The notes below the pieces were generated by a model, which ran no database searches, was not told where the DNA came from, and saw nothing but the letters and a program-made list of their open reading frames with translations. From positions 62,001 to 126,000 of the forward strand of contig NZ_ALJF01000019.1 of the NCBI RefSeq assembly GCF_000300855.1: DNA of 64,000 nucleotides, in the 5' to 3' direction. Made by a program: the position numbers and the translations under genes. This stretch comes from Agrobacterium albertimagni AOL15. Its GTDB lineage: Bacteria; Pseudomonadota; Alphaproteobacteria; Rhizobiales; Rhizobiaceae. This document shows, piece by piece, positions 53,121 through 62,388 of this stretch (position 1 is the first letter of the stretch; each line of letters begins with the position of its first letter).

Positions 53121-54916
53121 GACGCCTCCGTTTGCTGCTTCGGGAAGAGCCCGGCGACGCGCTTGAGGAACTGCGCCCCAGTCCCGAGCTCGGGCACGCA
53201 GGCGATCAGCCGCTTCGTGTAATCATGCTGCGGGTTGGCGAGAACCGCGCGCGTTTCTCCGGTCTCGACAATCTCGCCGTCCTTCATCACCGCGACGCGG
53301 TCACAGATCTCCGACACGACACCGAAGTCGTGGGTGATGAAGAGAAGTGCCATCCCGCGTTCGCGCTGCAGATCGCGCAAGAGCTCCAGGATACGGGCCT
53401 GCACGGTGACGTCGAGAGCGGTCGTCGGCTCATCGGCAATGATCACATCGGGATCGTTGGCAAGCGCCATGGCAATGCCGATACGCTGGCGCTGACCACC
53501 CGAAAGCTGATGCGGATAGTGTTTCGCCCTTTCCCGGGCCTCCGGTATGCCAACCTTCTCAAGCAATGCAACCGCCCTTTCACGGCGCTCATTTGCACCG
53601 AGCGACTGATGCGCGGCGATCGCTTCCTCGACTTGCCGTCCAACGGGATACATGGGGTGTAGTGTCGTCAGTGGATCCTGAAACACATAGGAGACACGGC
53701 TGCCACGCAGGGAGATCAGCCGTGTCTGCGACATCGCCAGCACGTCTTCATTGTCCACATAGATCGCACCGCTCTGGATGATGCCCGGTGGGGACGCCAC
53801 CAGTCCCATCACCGACAATGCCGTAACGCTCTTCCCCGACCCGCTTTCGCCGATCAGCCCGAGGCATTCGCCGCGCTTCACATGCAATGAAATTCCACGC
53901 ACGGCCGGAATGATGTCGTCTCCGCTACGGAAACCGGTCTCCAGACCTTCGATGGAAAGAGCAGCATCCGGGGCAGAGTTCTCCGGAACGTTTCGATCCG
54001 TCGCAATTTCCGTGACAGGCCCCGGACGCGCAAGCGCCCCGGAGCGCAGGCGCGGATCGAGAACGTCGCGAATGCCGTCACCCAGCACATTTAGGCTGAT
54101 GACCATGAGAAAGATCATGACGCCCGGCACGATCGACACATGCGGAGCGGTGAAGAGCTGCGCCCGTCCCTCGCCCAGCATCGACCCGAGATCGGCCTGC
54201 GGCGGCTGTGCGCCGAGACCGAGGAAGCTGAGGCCCGCCGTCTCCAGGATCATCCAGCCGGCTGTCGTCGACATGGTGATGACGATGACCGGCGCCACGT
54301 TTGGCAAAACCTCGGTAAACATGACGGACAGGTGCCCCTTGCCGGAAAGGCGCGCAGCATCGACGAATTCGCGATGGGCGTATCCGAGCGTCACGCCGCG
54401 CACATTACGCGCGAAGAAGGGGATGTTGACGATGGCAATGGCATAGAGCGCGTTCATCAGGCCCGGCCCCAAGGCAGCAACGATCGCCAGCGCCAAAAGG
54501 ATGTAGGGAAAGGCCATCAGCATGTCGATGCCACGCATGATGGCATTATCCGTGCGCCCACCGACATAGCCAGCGACAATGCCGATCACCGACCCGATCA
54601 GCGCGGCGATCAGCGTGGCCGTGAAGCCGACCGTGACGGACAAACGGGCGCCCCACAAGAGTCGGCTGAGGATATCGCGGCCGAGTTGATCCGTGCCGAG
54701 AATATGCCCGGCCGTCAGCACGGGCTTTAGCCGCTCTGCCGGCGCGGTGGCATCGGGATCGGGCAGAGGGAGGATCGGCACGAGCAGGATCAGGAGAGCG
54801 ATCAGCCCGATGAGCACGAGCCCCGCTGCCGCGAGACGATTGTTGAGTAGAAGCCGCCAGGACGTGATCCGTCCCGAAGCGACCTTGGGCGGGGTAACAG
54901 CAGAAACGGTACTCAC
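53117..54916 (-). CDS. Dpp-type permease-ATPase fusion (DppC-DppD)
   Basis: A 599-residue single polypeptide that joins two subunits normally separate. Residues 1-292 are a DppC-type permease with about six helices, the HILGTDQLGRDILSRL motif region and an EAA loop near AARLSGKGHLSVMF. A linker of about 25 residues (293-318) leads to a DppD-type ATPase with Walker A GESGSGKS (356-363), signature LSGGQRQRIGIAMAL, Walker [13 protein letters not shown] and FITHDFGVV. The frame is continuous with no stop between. The start is a GTG at 54916, overlapping the DppB-like gene by 4 bp. The stop overlaps the DppF-like ATPase by 4 bp. Confidence 0.92.
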   Translation of the reverse strand: MSTVSAVTPPKVASGRITSWRLLLNNRLAAAGLVLIGLIALLILLVPILPLPDPDATAPAERLKPVLTAGHILGTDQLGRDILSRLLWGARLSVTVGFTATLIAALIGSVIGIVAGYVGGRTDNAIMRGIDMLMAFPYILLALAIVAALGPGLMNALYAIAIVNIPFFARNVRGVTLGYAHREFVDAARLSGKGHLSVMFTEVLPNVAPVIVITMSTTAGWMILETAGLSFLGLGAQPPQADLGSMLGEGRAQLFTAPHVSIVPGVMIFLMVISLNVLGDGIRDVLDPRLRSGALARPGPVTEIATDRNVPENSAPDAALSIEGLETGFRSGDDIIPAVRGISLHVKRGECLGLIGESGSGKSVTALSVMGLVASPPGIIQSGAIYVDNEDVLAMSQTRLISLRGSRVSYVFQDPLTTLHPMYPVGRQVEEAIAAHQSLGANERRERAVALLEKVGIPEARERAKHYPHQLSGGQRQRIGIAMALANDPDVIIADEPTTALDVTVQARILELLRDLQRERGMALLFITHDFGVVSEICDRVAVMKDGEIVETGETRAVLANPQHDYTKRLIACVPELGTGAQFLKRVAGLFPKQQTEAS

Positions 54917-55860
54917 GTGCGGATCCTCGGATCGAGCATGGATTGGAGAACATCAGCGACGAGGTTGAAGAGCACGTAGCTCGCGGCAACCACGAGCACT
55001 CCACCTTGGACCAGCAGGATGTCGCGGCTGGAGATGGCCTTGACCAGCATGGCCCCGACGCCCGGCCACTGGAACACAGTCTCGATATAGACGGCGCCGC
55101 CGAGCACAAAGCCGGACTGGATGCCGATCACCGGAATGATGCTGACCAGTGCCGACCGAAACGCGTGACCATAGATGACCCGCCGTTCCGAAAGTCCCTT
55201 GGCACGGGCCGTGCGGACAAAGTCCTGCCGCAGCACTTCGAGCATGGCGCCCCGCGTAAGGCGTGCGATCACGCCTGCCGCGACGACCGACAGCGTGACG
55301 GCGGGCAGCACCAGATGGAGCAGAAGGTCCTTGAGGTCCCCTCCCCCATAAACGGCATACATGCCCGAGGCCGGAAGCATGCGCCACTTGACGGCGAAGA
55401 GGTAGATGAGCAGCAGACCCAGCCAGAAGGACGGCATGGAGATCCCGGCCAGCACGAAGAAAGTGATCGCACGGTCCGCCCATCCGAACTGCCGGACAGC
55501 CGAAACGACGCCGGCAAGGAGGCCGATGACCGTGCACAGAAGGAGAGAGACGCCGGCAAGGATGAGGGTGGCGCCGAAACGCTCGAGGACCTCGTCCAGC
55601 ACGGGCCGGTTCAGCGCATAGGAGCGGCCGAAATCGCCCTGCAGCACATTGCCGATCCAGACCAGGTATTGCTGAACCAGAAGCTTGTCGAGCCCGAGGT
55701 CGCGATTGATGCGCTCGACGTTTTCGGGCGTCGCATAGGCGCCGAGAATGGCTGTCGCCGTATCCCCGGGAATGAGAGCCATCACCAGGAAGACGATGAT
55801 CGACAGGCCGAAAAGGACGGGCACGACTGCGATCAGACGTTTGAGAATATAGGCCGGCAT
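54913..55860 (-). CDS. Oligopeptide-type ABC transporter permease, DppB class
   Basis: A permease of 315 residues with the DppB layout: MPAYILKRLIAVVPVLFGLS as first helix, GDFGRSYALNRPV, and an EAA loop FVRTARAKGLSERRVIYGH. The start at 55860 has GGAGG 5 bp upstream; a longer frame exists but has no binding site. It follows the binding-protein gene across 70 bp containing a strong hairpin. Confidence 0.93.
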   Translation of the reverse strand: MPAYILKRLIAVVPVLFGLSIIVFLVMALIPGDTATAILGAYATPENVERINRDLGLDKLLVQQYLVWIGNVLQGDFGRSYALNRPVLDEVLERFGATLILAGVSLLLCTVIGLLAGVVSAVRQFGWADRAITFFVLAGISMPSFWLGLLLIYLFAVKWRMLPASGMYAVYGGGDLKDLLLHLVLPAVTLSVVAAGVIARLTRGAMLEVLRQDFVRTARAKGLSERRVIYGHAFRSALVSIIPVIGIQSGFVLGGAVYIETVFQWPGVGAMLVKAISSRDILLVQGGVLVVAASYVLFNLVADVLQSMLDPRIRT

Positions 55861-55882
55861 GGCAACCTCCGGGAGTGTCCCA

Positions 55883-55921
55883 GGCTGATGCCGGCGAGCA
55901 GTATGCCCGCCGGCATCAGCC
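55883..55921 (-). terminator. Very stable hairpin after the Dpp-type binding-protein gene
   Basis: GGCTGATGCCGGCG and CGCCGGCATCAGCC, 14-bp perfect arms with an 11-nt loop, 9 bp after the binding-protein stop. Without a T-run it probably protects the upstream mRNA or attenuates read-through into the permease genes. Confidence 0.6.
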
Positions 55922-55930
55922 ACAGGAGGA

Positions 55931-57496
55931 TTACTGCTTCGTCACACCGTGTAGGTTGAGAAGGAACGAGGGCTGCAGCTTGAAGCCCTGGACATTAGCG
56001 GTCGTGACCGCGTTCTGCTTCCAGTTGGCGACGAACAACCAGGGGGCATCGTCATGCACGATCTCCTGGACCTGGGCGTAAAGCCTGCCGCGTTCGGCCT
56101 GATCTGTCGATGTGCGCGCCTTCTCCAGCAAGTCGTCGACCTCAGGGTTCGAATAATAGCCCGAGTTGAAGCCACCCTTGTCCGGCATCGCATCGCTGCG
56201 CAGCGTGAGATAGGGAACGGTGTCGGGATCATTCGTCATCCAGGCCATTTCGGCCATGTCAGCCTGACCGTCGAGACCCTGATTGACGCGGCCGAGGAAG
56301 GTATTCCACTCATAGGTCTCGATCTTCACATTAAAGCCGACGGCCTGCAGATCGGCCTGGATGGCCGCGCCCATCGTCACTGGATCGAGCATGCCAGAGC
56401 CGCCTTCAGTGACATAGAACGTCAGTTCCGGCGTCTCGACACCCGCCTCGGCCAGCAAGGCCTTGGCCTTCTCTGGATCGTAGGCATAGGGCTCGACCGA
56501 GCTTTCCACCCAGTTGAAGGCAGGCGGAATGGGACCAGCGGCCACGGTTGCCGTGCCCTGGAGCACATCGTTGACCAGCGTCTCCTTGTTGACGGCGTAG
56601 TTGGCGGCCTGACGAACGCGCTTATCGGCGAAGGGACCGCTCTTCGTGTTCAGGATGCCGAACCAGACATGCGGCCCCGCCTGCTCAGCGACGGAGAACG
56701 CGGCATCCTGCTGGAAGGTGGTGAGGTTGTCCGGCGGCACCTCGACCATCACGTCGATGCCTCCGGAAAGCATTTCGGCAACACGCGTGTTTGCATCCGT
56801 CACGGGCCGAAAGACGACGGCTTCGAGGGCCGCAGCCTCGCCCCAGTAGTCCGGATTGCGCTCGACGACGACACGCTGGTTCGACAGCCATTCGGCAAAC
56901 TTGAAAGGTCCGGTACCCGAGGGGTTCCGGCCATAATCGGCGCCATGCTGCTCCACGGCAGCCGGAGAAACGATCAGCCCTGTGGGATAAGCGAGATTGG
57001 ACAGGAAGGGTGCAAAGGCTTCACTCAGCTTGAATTCGACCGTCTGGCCGTCGATCACGTTGACGGACTCGACGGAGGCAAAGTTGAACGACAGGGGAAA
57101 TGGACCGGTGTTGTAGAAGGGATGGTCCTCTTTCAGCATCCGGTCGAAGTTGAACTTGACGGCCTCGGCGGTGAAGTCGGAACCGTCGTGAAACTTCACG
57201 CCCTGACGCAGCTTGAACGTATAGGTCTTGCCGTCCTCCGAGATATCCCAGCTCTCGGCAAGTGCCGGCTCGATCTCCAGCGTCCCGTCCTTGAAGCGCA
57301 CCAGGCCCTCATAGACATTCACCAGAATGCGGAAATCATTGGTGGCAGTGACCGTGTGCGGATCGAGAGATTTCGGCTCGGCAATCTGCCCGACGACGAG
57401 GACATCGGGCGGGGTCTGCGCGCTCGCCGGCTGGGCGGAAATCATGGCGGCACTCAAGGCGGCAGCGGCAAATGCGCTCCGGAACAGCCTCTTCAT
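55931..57496 (-). CDS. Periplasmic solute-binding protein, family 5 (Dpp/Opp type)
   Basis: A 521-residue exported binding protein: a Sec signal peptide (MKRLFRSAFAAAALSAAMIS, cleavage after ASA near residue 26) and the family-5 core with YTFKLRQGVKFHDGSDFTAE and QRVVVERNPDYWG. The start at 57496 has AAGGA 7 bp upstream. First gene of the importer operon. Ligands of this family include peptides, nickel and glycosides; a regulator of the FadR type suggests an acidic or amino-acid-related compound. Confidence 0.92.
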   Translation of the reverse strand: MKRLFRSAFAAAALSAAMISAQPASAQTPPDVLVVGQIAEPKSLDPHTVTATNDFRILVNVYEGLVRFKDGTLEIEPALAESWDISEDGKTYTFKLRQGVKFHDGSDFTAEAVKFNFDRMLKEDHPFYNTGPFPLSFNFASVESVNVIDGQTVEFKLSEAFAPFLSNLAYPTGLIVSPAAVEQHGADYGRNPSGTGPFKFAEWLSNQRVVVERNPDYWGEAAALEAVVFRPVTDANTRVAEMLSGGIDVMVEVPPDNLTTFQQDAAFSVAEQAGPHVWFGILNTKSGPFADKRVRQAANYAVNKETLVNDVLQGTATVAAGPIPPAFNWVESSVEPYAYDPEKAKALLAEAGVETPELTFYVTEGGSGMLDPVTMGAAIQADLQAVGFNVKIETYEWNTFLGRVNQGLDGQADMAEMAWMTNDPDTVPYLTLRSDAMPDKGGFNSGYYSNPEVDDLLEKARTSTDQAERGRLYAQVQEIVHDDAPWLFVANWKQNAVTTANVQGFKLQPSFLLNLHGVTKQ

Positions 57497-57568
57497 GGGG
57501 AAATCCTTTCGATTTGGCATCCTGTATGCGCGCTATTAATTCACATAGATAATCCAATTGCAATAATT

Positions 57569-57578
57569 TATCATGATA
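57569..57578. promoter_or_regulatory. Palindrome in the importer promoter region
   Basis: TATCATGATA is a perfect palindrome in an AT-rich block 73 bp upstream of the binding-protein gene and 95 bp downstream of the glycerate kinase stop. GntR/FadR-type operators are of this size and symmetry. A possible promoter (TTGCAA, 17 bp, ATTAAT) lies just downstream. Confidence 0.4.
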
Positions 57579-57672
57579 GATATCAACCGCAGGGTTCTCG
57601 CAAGCATACCGATGCAGCGACCACCATCACGCGTCGGATTTCGTCAGTGAATGGAAATTTCGGCCTAAGCCC

Positions 57673-58944
57673 TTATGCGGTCGGCCGCGGCTGCACGAGG
57701 ATCGCGCGGAAATCGTTGACGTTGGTCAGGGTGGGGCCGGTGACAACCTGCGCGTCCAACGCTGCGAAGAACGAATGGGCGTCATTTCGTTGCAGAGCGA
57801 CCTCTGGGTCGCAATGCAGTTCGGCAGCCTTCTTCAGAAGTTCGGGACCGATGACGGCGCCGGCGACTTCGGCGGCACCATCGACGCCATCCGTGTCGCA
57901 AGCGAGCGCATGGATACCTGCAGCGCCATCCAGAGCCAGTGCAAGCGCCAGACAGAACTCCGCATTGGGTCCGCCAATGCCATCGCCGCCTCGGGTAACC
58001 GTCAACTCGCCGCCGGAGAGGAGAAGGATCGGCGGATCCCCGGCACGCAGGGAGTGCTGCAAGGTTAGAGCCTCTTTCGCCTGGACCTCGGCCACCAGCC
58101 TCGCCTCCCCTTCCAGGGCATCGCCGAGAATGCGAACATCGCAACCCGCCTCTCGGGCGAGTTCCGCAGCCGCCTCCAGCGATTGCCGGGGGGCGGCGTA
58201 GATGACGTTCTGCACGCGGGCAAGGCGCGGATCGTCGGGCCTGACGACCCCGGAGCCGCGCGCCAATGCCTCGCGAACCCCGCCTGGAAGCGCGACCTTC
58301 CATTGATCGACGACCGCAAGAGCGTCATCCGGGCGCGATGGATCGCCAACGGTCGGACCGGAGCCGATGAAGGCCGGATCGTCTCCCGGCACATCCGAGA
58401 TCATCAAGGCAAGCAGGTTCGCCGGCCAGGCTGCGGCGGCCAATTGTCCGCCCTTCACCCGGCTCAGATGCTTGCGGACCGTATTCATCCGGTCGATCGG
58501 CGCCCCTGACGTGAGCAGCGCCTGGTTGACCGCCTGCTTTTCGGCAAGCGAAACGCCCGGCACCGGCTGAACCAGCAGCGCCGACGCACCGCCCGAGATC
58601 AGCGCCAGCACGAAATCGCCTTCGCCGGCACTTTCAACCAGAGCCAGCAGACGCGCCGTCGCATCGAGGCCCGCCTCGTCTGGAACCGGATGGGCCGCCT
58701 CGACGATCTCGATGCCGCGACCCGGCCGGCCATATCCATAGCGCGTGATGACGAGACCTTCGCAAGGACCCCAGACCGCCTCGACCGCTTCCGCCATCCG
58801 CGCGCTCGCCTTGCCCGCGCCGACGACGATCACCCGCCCCTTCGGCTTTTCAGGCAGAAAATCCTTGAGCGACCGCATGGGATCCGCCACCTCGACGGCA
58901 CGGTCGAACAGCTGCCGCAGGAAGACTTCCGGTCGTTCGATCAT
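57673..58944 (-). CDS. Glycerate 2-kinase (MOFRL family)
   Basis: A 423-residue enzyme of the GckA/TtuD family. VVGAGKASARMAEAVE near the N terminus, LISGGASALL and LLSGGELTVT near the MOFRL domain are family signatures. It phosphorylates D-glycerate to 2-phosphoglycerate in hydroxypyruvate, tartrate and serine-cycle routes. I place the start at 58944 (MIERPEV); a longer frame from 58998 lacks a good binding site. It lies upstream of the binding-protein gene with a 176-bp gap, so it may be a separate unit or the first gene of the cluster. Confidence 0.88.
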   Translation of the reverse strand: MIERPEVFLRQLFDRAVEVADPMRSLKDFLPEKPKGRVIVVGAGKASARMAEAVEAVWGPCEGLVITRYGYGRPGRGIEIVEAAHPVPDEAGLDATARLLALVESAGEGDFVLALISGGASALLVQPVPGVSLAEKQAVNQALLTSGAPIDRMNTVRKHLSRVKGGQLAAAAWPANLLALMISDVPGDDPAFIGSGPTVGDPSRPDDALAVVDQWKVALPGGVREALARGSGVVRPDDPRLARVQNVIYAAPRQSLEAAAELAREAGCDVRILGDALEGEARLVAEVQAKEALTLQHSLRAGDPPILLLSGGELTVTRGGDGIGGPNAEFCLALALALDGAAGIHALACDTDGVDGAAEVAGAVIGPELLKKAAELHCDPEVALQRNDAHSFFAALDAQVVTGPTLTNVNDFRAILVQPRPTA

Positions 58945-59124
58945 GCACCCGGCCCTCTCGAAGCCTTTCCCGACATAGCGATTCCGCCACGTCGACATCG
59001 CCTCTTGCCGGCGTCCCGCTAGGCACGCCGGTTCTGAGGCTGCGATGCTACCGCCAAACTCCGTCTGGTCGCAACGCTCTGTCTGTCACAGATCACGCCC
59101 CAGGACGGAGAAGGTCTTAGCTGA

Positions 59125-59832
59125 TCAGAACTCCCCTCTACCGGATTCTTCGAGAGGCAGGACCACCATCTGCGATCCGACCGGAACACGGGAGTGGAGA
59201 TCGATGATGTCCTGATTAAGCAGGCGAATACATCCAGACGACACGGATTGACCGATCGACCATGCCTCGTTGGTCCCATGGATCCGGTAAAGCGTGTCCC
59301 GTCCGTTCTGGTAGAGATAGAGAGCGCGCGCACCGAGCGGATTGTCGATACCACCCGGCAGACCCTGGGCGAGCGGGCCGTAGCGATCCGGCTCGCGAGC
59401 AATCATGTTCTGCGTCGGCACCCAACCCGGCCAGCGGGCCTTGCGCTTGATATCGCCTACGCCCTGGAATTCGAGACCGGCCTTGGCGACACCGATGCCG
59501 TAGCGCATCGCCTTGTCGCCCTCCATAACGAGATAGAGGAAGCGAGCATGCGGATCGACCACGATCGTACCGGGCAGATAGGATGTGCGATAATTGACGA
59601 CCTGACGAACATTGCGGGGATCCATCTTCGACACATCGACCGCGGGAATGATCTGTCCACCGTCCTGCAATTCGGCATACATAGCCTGCAGTGCGGGGTC
59701 GACCGGCGGCGCAGCCGGCTGTCGCTGCACACCTGTCGTTTGCGAGCAGGCGGTCAGCAACAGTGCAAGGCCCGCTGCCGCGCATAGGCTTTTCAGGATC
59801 CGGACTGCCGGCATCACGTCAAGAAAACTCAT
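59125..59832 (-). CDS. L,D-transpeptidase (YkuD) lipoprotein
   Basis: A 235-residue exported protein. The lipobox LLLTAC ends at C29, so it is probably membrane-anchored. The YkuD domain (about 88-215) carries H185 in YRIHGTNE and the catalytic C201 in SSGCIRL. Members form 3,3 cross-links or attach proteins to peptidoglycan. The start at 59832 is weakly supported (AAGGA 12 bp upstream); an in-frame ATG at 59814 is possible. It is a single-gene unit. Confidence 0.9.
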   Translation of the reverse strand: MSFLDVMPAVRILKSLCAAAGLALLLTACSQTTGVQRQPAAPPVDPALQAMYAELQDGGQIIPAVDVSKMDPRNVRQVVNYRTSYLPGTIVVDPHARFLYLVMEGDKAMRYGIGVAKAGLEFQGVGDIKRKARWPGWVPTQNMIAREPDRYGPLAQGLPGGIDNPLGARALYLYQNGRDTLYRIHGTNEAWSIGQSVSSGCIRLLNQDIIDLHSRVPVGSQMVVLPLEESGRGEF

Positions 59833-59943
59833 CTACTTATCGGTCCTTGTCTGCGGGGCGATCTGGCGATGGCGATATGAAACGCTTCGCGCGAAATCCC
59901 ACCGCACTGGGTTTTGGCTGCGCGCCCCTTTCAGAGCCGCATT

Positions 59944-59968
59944 TCCGGCAAGCCTTAAGCTTGCCGGA
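59944..59968. repeat. Perfect hairpin, TCCGGCAAGC/GCTTGCCGGA
   Basis: 10-bp arms with a CTTAA loop and no T-run on either strand. It may be a transcript end or a stray repeat unit. Confidence 0.45.
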
Positions 59969-60086
59969 CGAGGCCATAAAACGACATTTTCTCACGGAGG
60001 CGTGATGACAGTGTTTGCCGCTGGGAAAATGGAGACCGAGGAGGCGACAATCGGAAGTGATGGACGCAACGTCATCGTGCAGCGAC

Positions 60087-60120
60087 GCCATTCACCAAGC
60101 CTTGCGACCTGGTGAATGGC
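60087..60120 (-). terminator. Perfect 11-bp hairpin after the PaoC-like gene
   Basis: GCCATTCACCA and TGGTGAATGGC flank a 12-nt loop, 70 bp after the Mo-binding subunit stop. No T-run follows, so this would be Rho-dependent or a processing site. Confidence 0.4.
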
Positions 60121-60189
60121 GCCTCATTAGGCACGCTCGAAAATACATGGCCGGCATCGATGCCCCACGCGTCCCTTGATAGTCCAAGA

Positions 60190-62388
60190 TCAGAAATCGG
60201 CGGGCAAATGTCCGATCAACTTGTCCAGCGTGACCGGATAGTCGCGAACCCGGGCACCCGTAGCGTTGTAGATGGCGTTCGCAATCGCCGCCGATACGCC
60301 GCACAAGCCCAGTTCGCCGACACCCTTAGCCTTCATCGGCGAGGACATTGGATCGGTTTCGTCGAGGAAGATCACCTCTTGGCTCGGAATGTCCGCATGC
60401 ACGGGCACTTCATATCCGGCGAGATCGTGATTGACGAAAAAGCCCTTCTTCGTATCGACGAAAAGCTCCTCGGAAAGAGCGGCGCCAATGCCCATGGTCA
60501 TCGCACCAATGACCTGGCTCCGCGCCGTGATCGGGTTGAGAATGCGGCCGGCGGCGCAAACGGCCAACATGCGCCGAATGCGGCATTCCCCGGTGACGAC
60601 ATCGACCCCAACCTCGACGAAATGCGCGCCGAAGGTCGATTGCTGATGGGTCTTGGAGAGGTCACCCCATTCAATCGTATCCTCGCCGACGAGACCATCC
60701 GGACCGGCAGCGTCCGAGAGCGGGATCGCATGATTGCCCGAGCGAACCTGCCCACCCTCGAATCGAACGTCCTGAGCATTGAGACCGAGTTTCTGGATAA
60801 CGGCCTCGCGCAGCTCGACGCAGGCGGCATAGACGCCGGCCGTCGAACAATTGGCACCGAACTGACCGCCGGAGCCGGCGGATACCGGAAAACTGGAATC
60901 GCCGAGCCGGACGTCGACGTCCTCCACCGTCACCCCCATCATTTCGGCAGCGGTCTGCGCGATGATGGTGTAGCTGCCTGTGCCGATGTCGGTCATGTCG
61001 GTCTCGACGGTAATCCGGCCATCGCTTTCGAGCCGAACCCGGGCACCGGAATCAACCAGCAGATTGTCGCGATAGGCTGCGGCAACCCCGGTTCCGACAA
61101 GCCAGTTACCGTCACGTCGGGCTCCCGGCTGGCCACGATCGCTCCATCCGAAGCGTTCCGCACCGAGGCGCAAACAGCCGATCAGATCGCGTTTCGAGAA
61201 GGGACGATCCGGGTTTTCCGGATCGACCTGTGTGTCGTTGATGACCCTGAAGTCGATAGGATCGATGCCGAGCTTTTCGGCCATCTCGTCCATGGCAATT
61301 TCGAGCGCCATCAGACCCGGCGCTTCGCCCGGCGCGCGCATCGCATTGCCCTCGGGCAGGTCGAGCGAGGCCAGACGCATGGCGGTCATGCGGTTTTCGC
61401 CCGCATAAAGAAGTCGCGTCTGGTTGACCGCCGTTTCGAGACTTCCCTCCGGCAGGTTGCCGGACCAGCTCTGATGCGCGATCGCCTCGATCTTGCCGTC
61501 GGTGTCGGCACCGATCCGGATGCGCTGGATCGTCGCCGGTCGGTGGGTGGTGTTGTTCATGATCAACGGCCTCGGCAGGGAAACCTTGACCGCGCACCGG
61601 GCAGCCTTGGCACCCAGCGCGGCAAGCACCGCATCCGCCCTGAGAAACAGCTTGCCGCCGAAGCCACCGCCGATGAAGGGCGACATCAGCCGGATCTTGT
61701 CCTTGTCCATGCCAAGGAAGGTCGCAAGATCCGTCCGCCACCAGTCGATCATCTGGCTCGAGGTCCAGATCTTCAGTTCGTCGCCGTCCCAGACCGCCAT
61801 CGAGGCATGCGGCTCCATCGCCGCATGCGACTGGTCTGGCGTGCTGTAGTCGGCATCGAGCGTCACAGACGCCCGAGCATAGGCGTCATCGAAGTCGCCG
61901 AAGGCAGTGTCCGACTTCTCATCTTCCGAAGGCTTTTCTGCCGTTTTGATGGCCTCGGCCAGATCGAAAGACCCTTCCTCGCGCTCGTACGACACATCGA
62001 TCAGCGAAGCCGCCGCCCGCGCCTGTTCGAATGTCTCGGCAACGACAAGCGCGATTGCCTGATGATAATGCTGCACGACATCTCCGCCGAAGAGCGTCGC
62101 CGTATTGTGGTCACCCTTCTCGTGCTCCCCGACATCAAGTGTGGTGACCACCGCAAGAACGCCGGGTGCCTGCCGGGCGCTCTCGCTGTCGATGGAGAGG
62201 ATACGCCCCTTGGCAATGCCGGCCGCCACCGGATAGCCATAGGCGACGTCAAAGCCGAGATCCCAATGCTCATAGGCATAGTTGGCGCGACCCGTCGTCT
62301 TGAGCTCGCCGTCGATCCGTCGGGTGGGTCGGCCGACCACCGTCAGATTGTCGATGGGGTTGGTCGTTTCTGGCCTGTCGAACTTCAT
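60190..62388 (-). CDS. paoC: Molybdenum-binding subunit of a PaoABC-type aldehyde oxidoreductase
   Basis: A 732-residue xanthine-dehydrogenase-family catalytic subunit. The conserved catalytic glutamate lies in KGVGELG at residue 692, the same number as the catalytic glutamate I recall for E. coli PaoC. IGGGFGGK and the MRAPGEAPG motif are further cofactor-contact regions. Substrate is an aldehyde, often aromatic, converted to acid with electrons passed to the partner subunits. It overlaps the FAD subunit stop by 4 bp and ends the operon. Confidence 0.92.
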   Translation of the reverse strand: MKFDRPETTNPIDNLTVVGRPTRRIDGELKTTGRANYAYEHWDLGFDVAYGYPVAAGIAKGRILSIDSESARQAPGVLAVVTTLDVGEHEKGDHNTATLFGGDVVQHYHQAIALVVAETFEQARAAASLIDVSYEREEGSFDLAEAIKTAEKPSEDEKSDTAFGDFDDAYARASVTLDADYSTPDQSHAAMEPHASMAVWDGDELKIWTSSQMIDWWRTDLATFLGMDKDKIRLMSPFIGGGFGGKLFLRADAVLAALGAKAARCAVKVSLPRPLIMNNTTHRPATIQRIRIGADTDGKIEAIAHQSWSGNLPEGSLETAVNQTRLLYAGENRMTAMRLASLDLPEGNAMRAPGEAPGLMALEIAMDEMAEKLGIDPIDFRVINDTQVDPENPDRPFSKRDLIGCLRLGAERFGWSDRGQPGARRDGNWLVGTGVAAAYRDNLLVDSGARVRLESDGRITVETDMTDIGTGSYTIIAQTAAEMMGVTVEDVDVRLGDSSFPVSAGSGGQFGANCSTAGVYAACVELREAVIQKLGLNAQDVRFEGGQVRSGNHAIPLSDAAGPDGLVGEDTIEWGDLSKTHQQSTFGAHFVEVGVDVVTGECRIRRMLAVCAAGRILNPITARSQVIGAMTMGIGAALSEELFVDTKKGFFVNHDLAGYEVPVHADIPSQEVIFLDETDPMSSPMKAKGVGELGLCGVSAAIANAIYNATGARVRDYPVTLDKLIGHLPADF

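Larger units (their letters stand above)
59833..60189. other. 357-bp intergenic region with two perfect hairpins
   Basis: No supported gene: a short plus-strand frame at about 59877-60005 has no family match. The L,D-transpeptidase promoter should lie here. Two inverted repeats are the only strong features (59944-59968 and 60087-60120); the second is 70 bp after the Mo-enzyme gene stop and may end that operon. Confidence 0.55.

Noticed and set aside
56054-58201. A 715-codon plus-strand open frame across the binding protein and glycerate kinase genes
   Set aside because: Antisense to two genes with clear signatures and crosses a promoter region.
59877-60005. Small plus-strand gene of about 42 codons in the 59.8-60.2 kb gap
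   Set aside because: No binding site or family match, and it spans a perfect hairpin.
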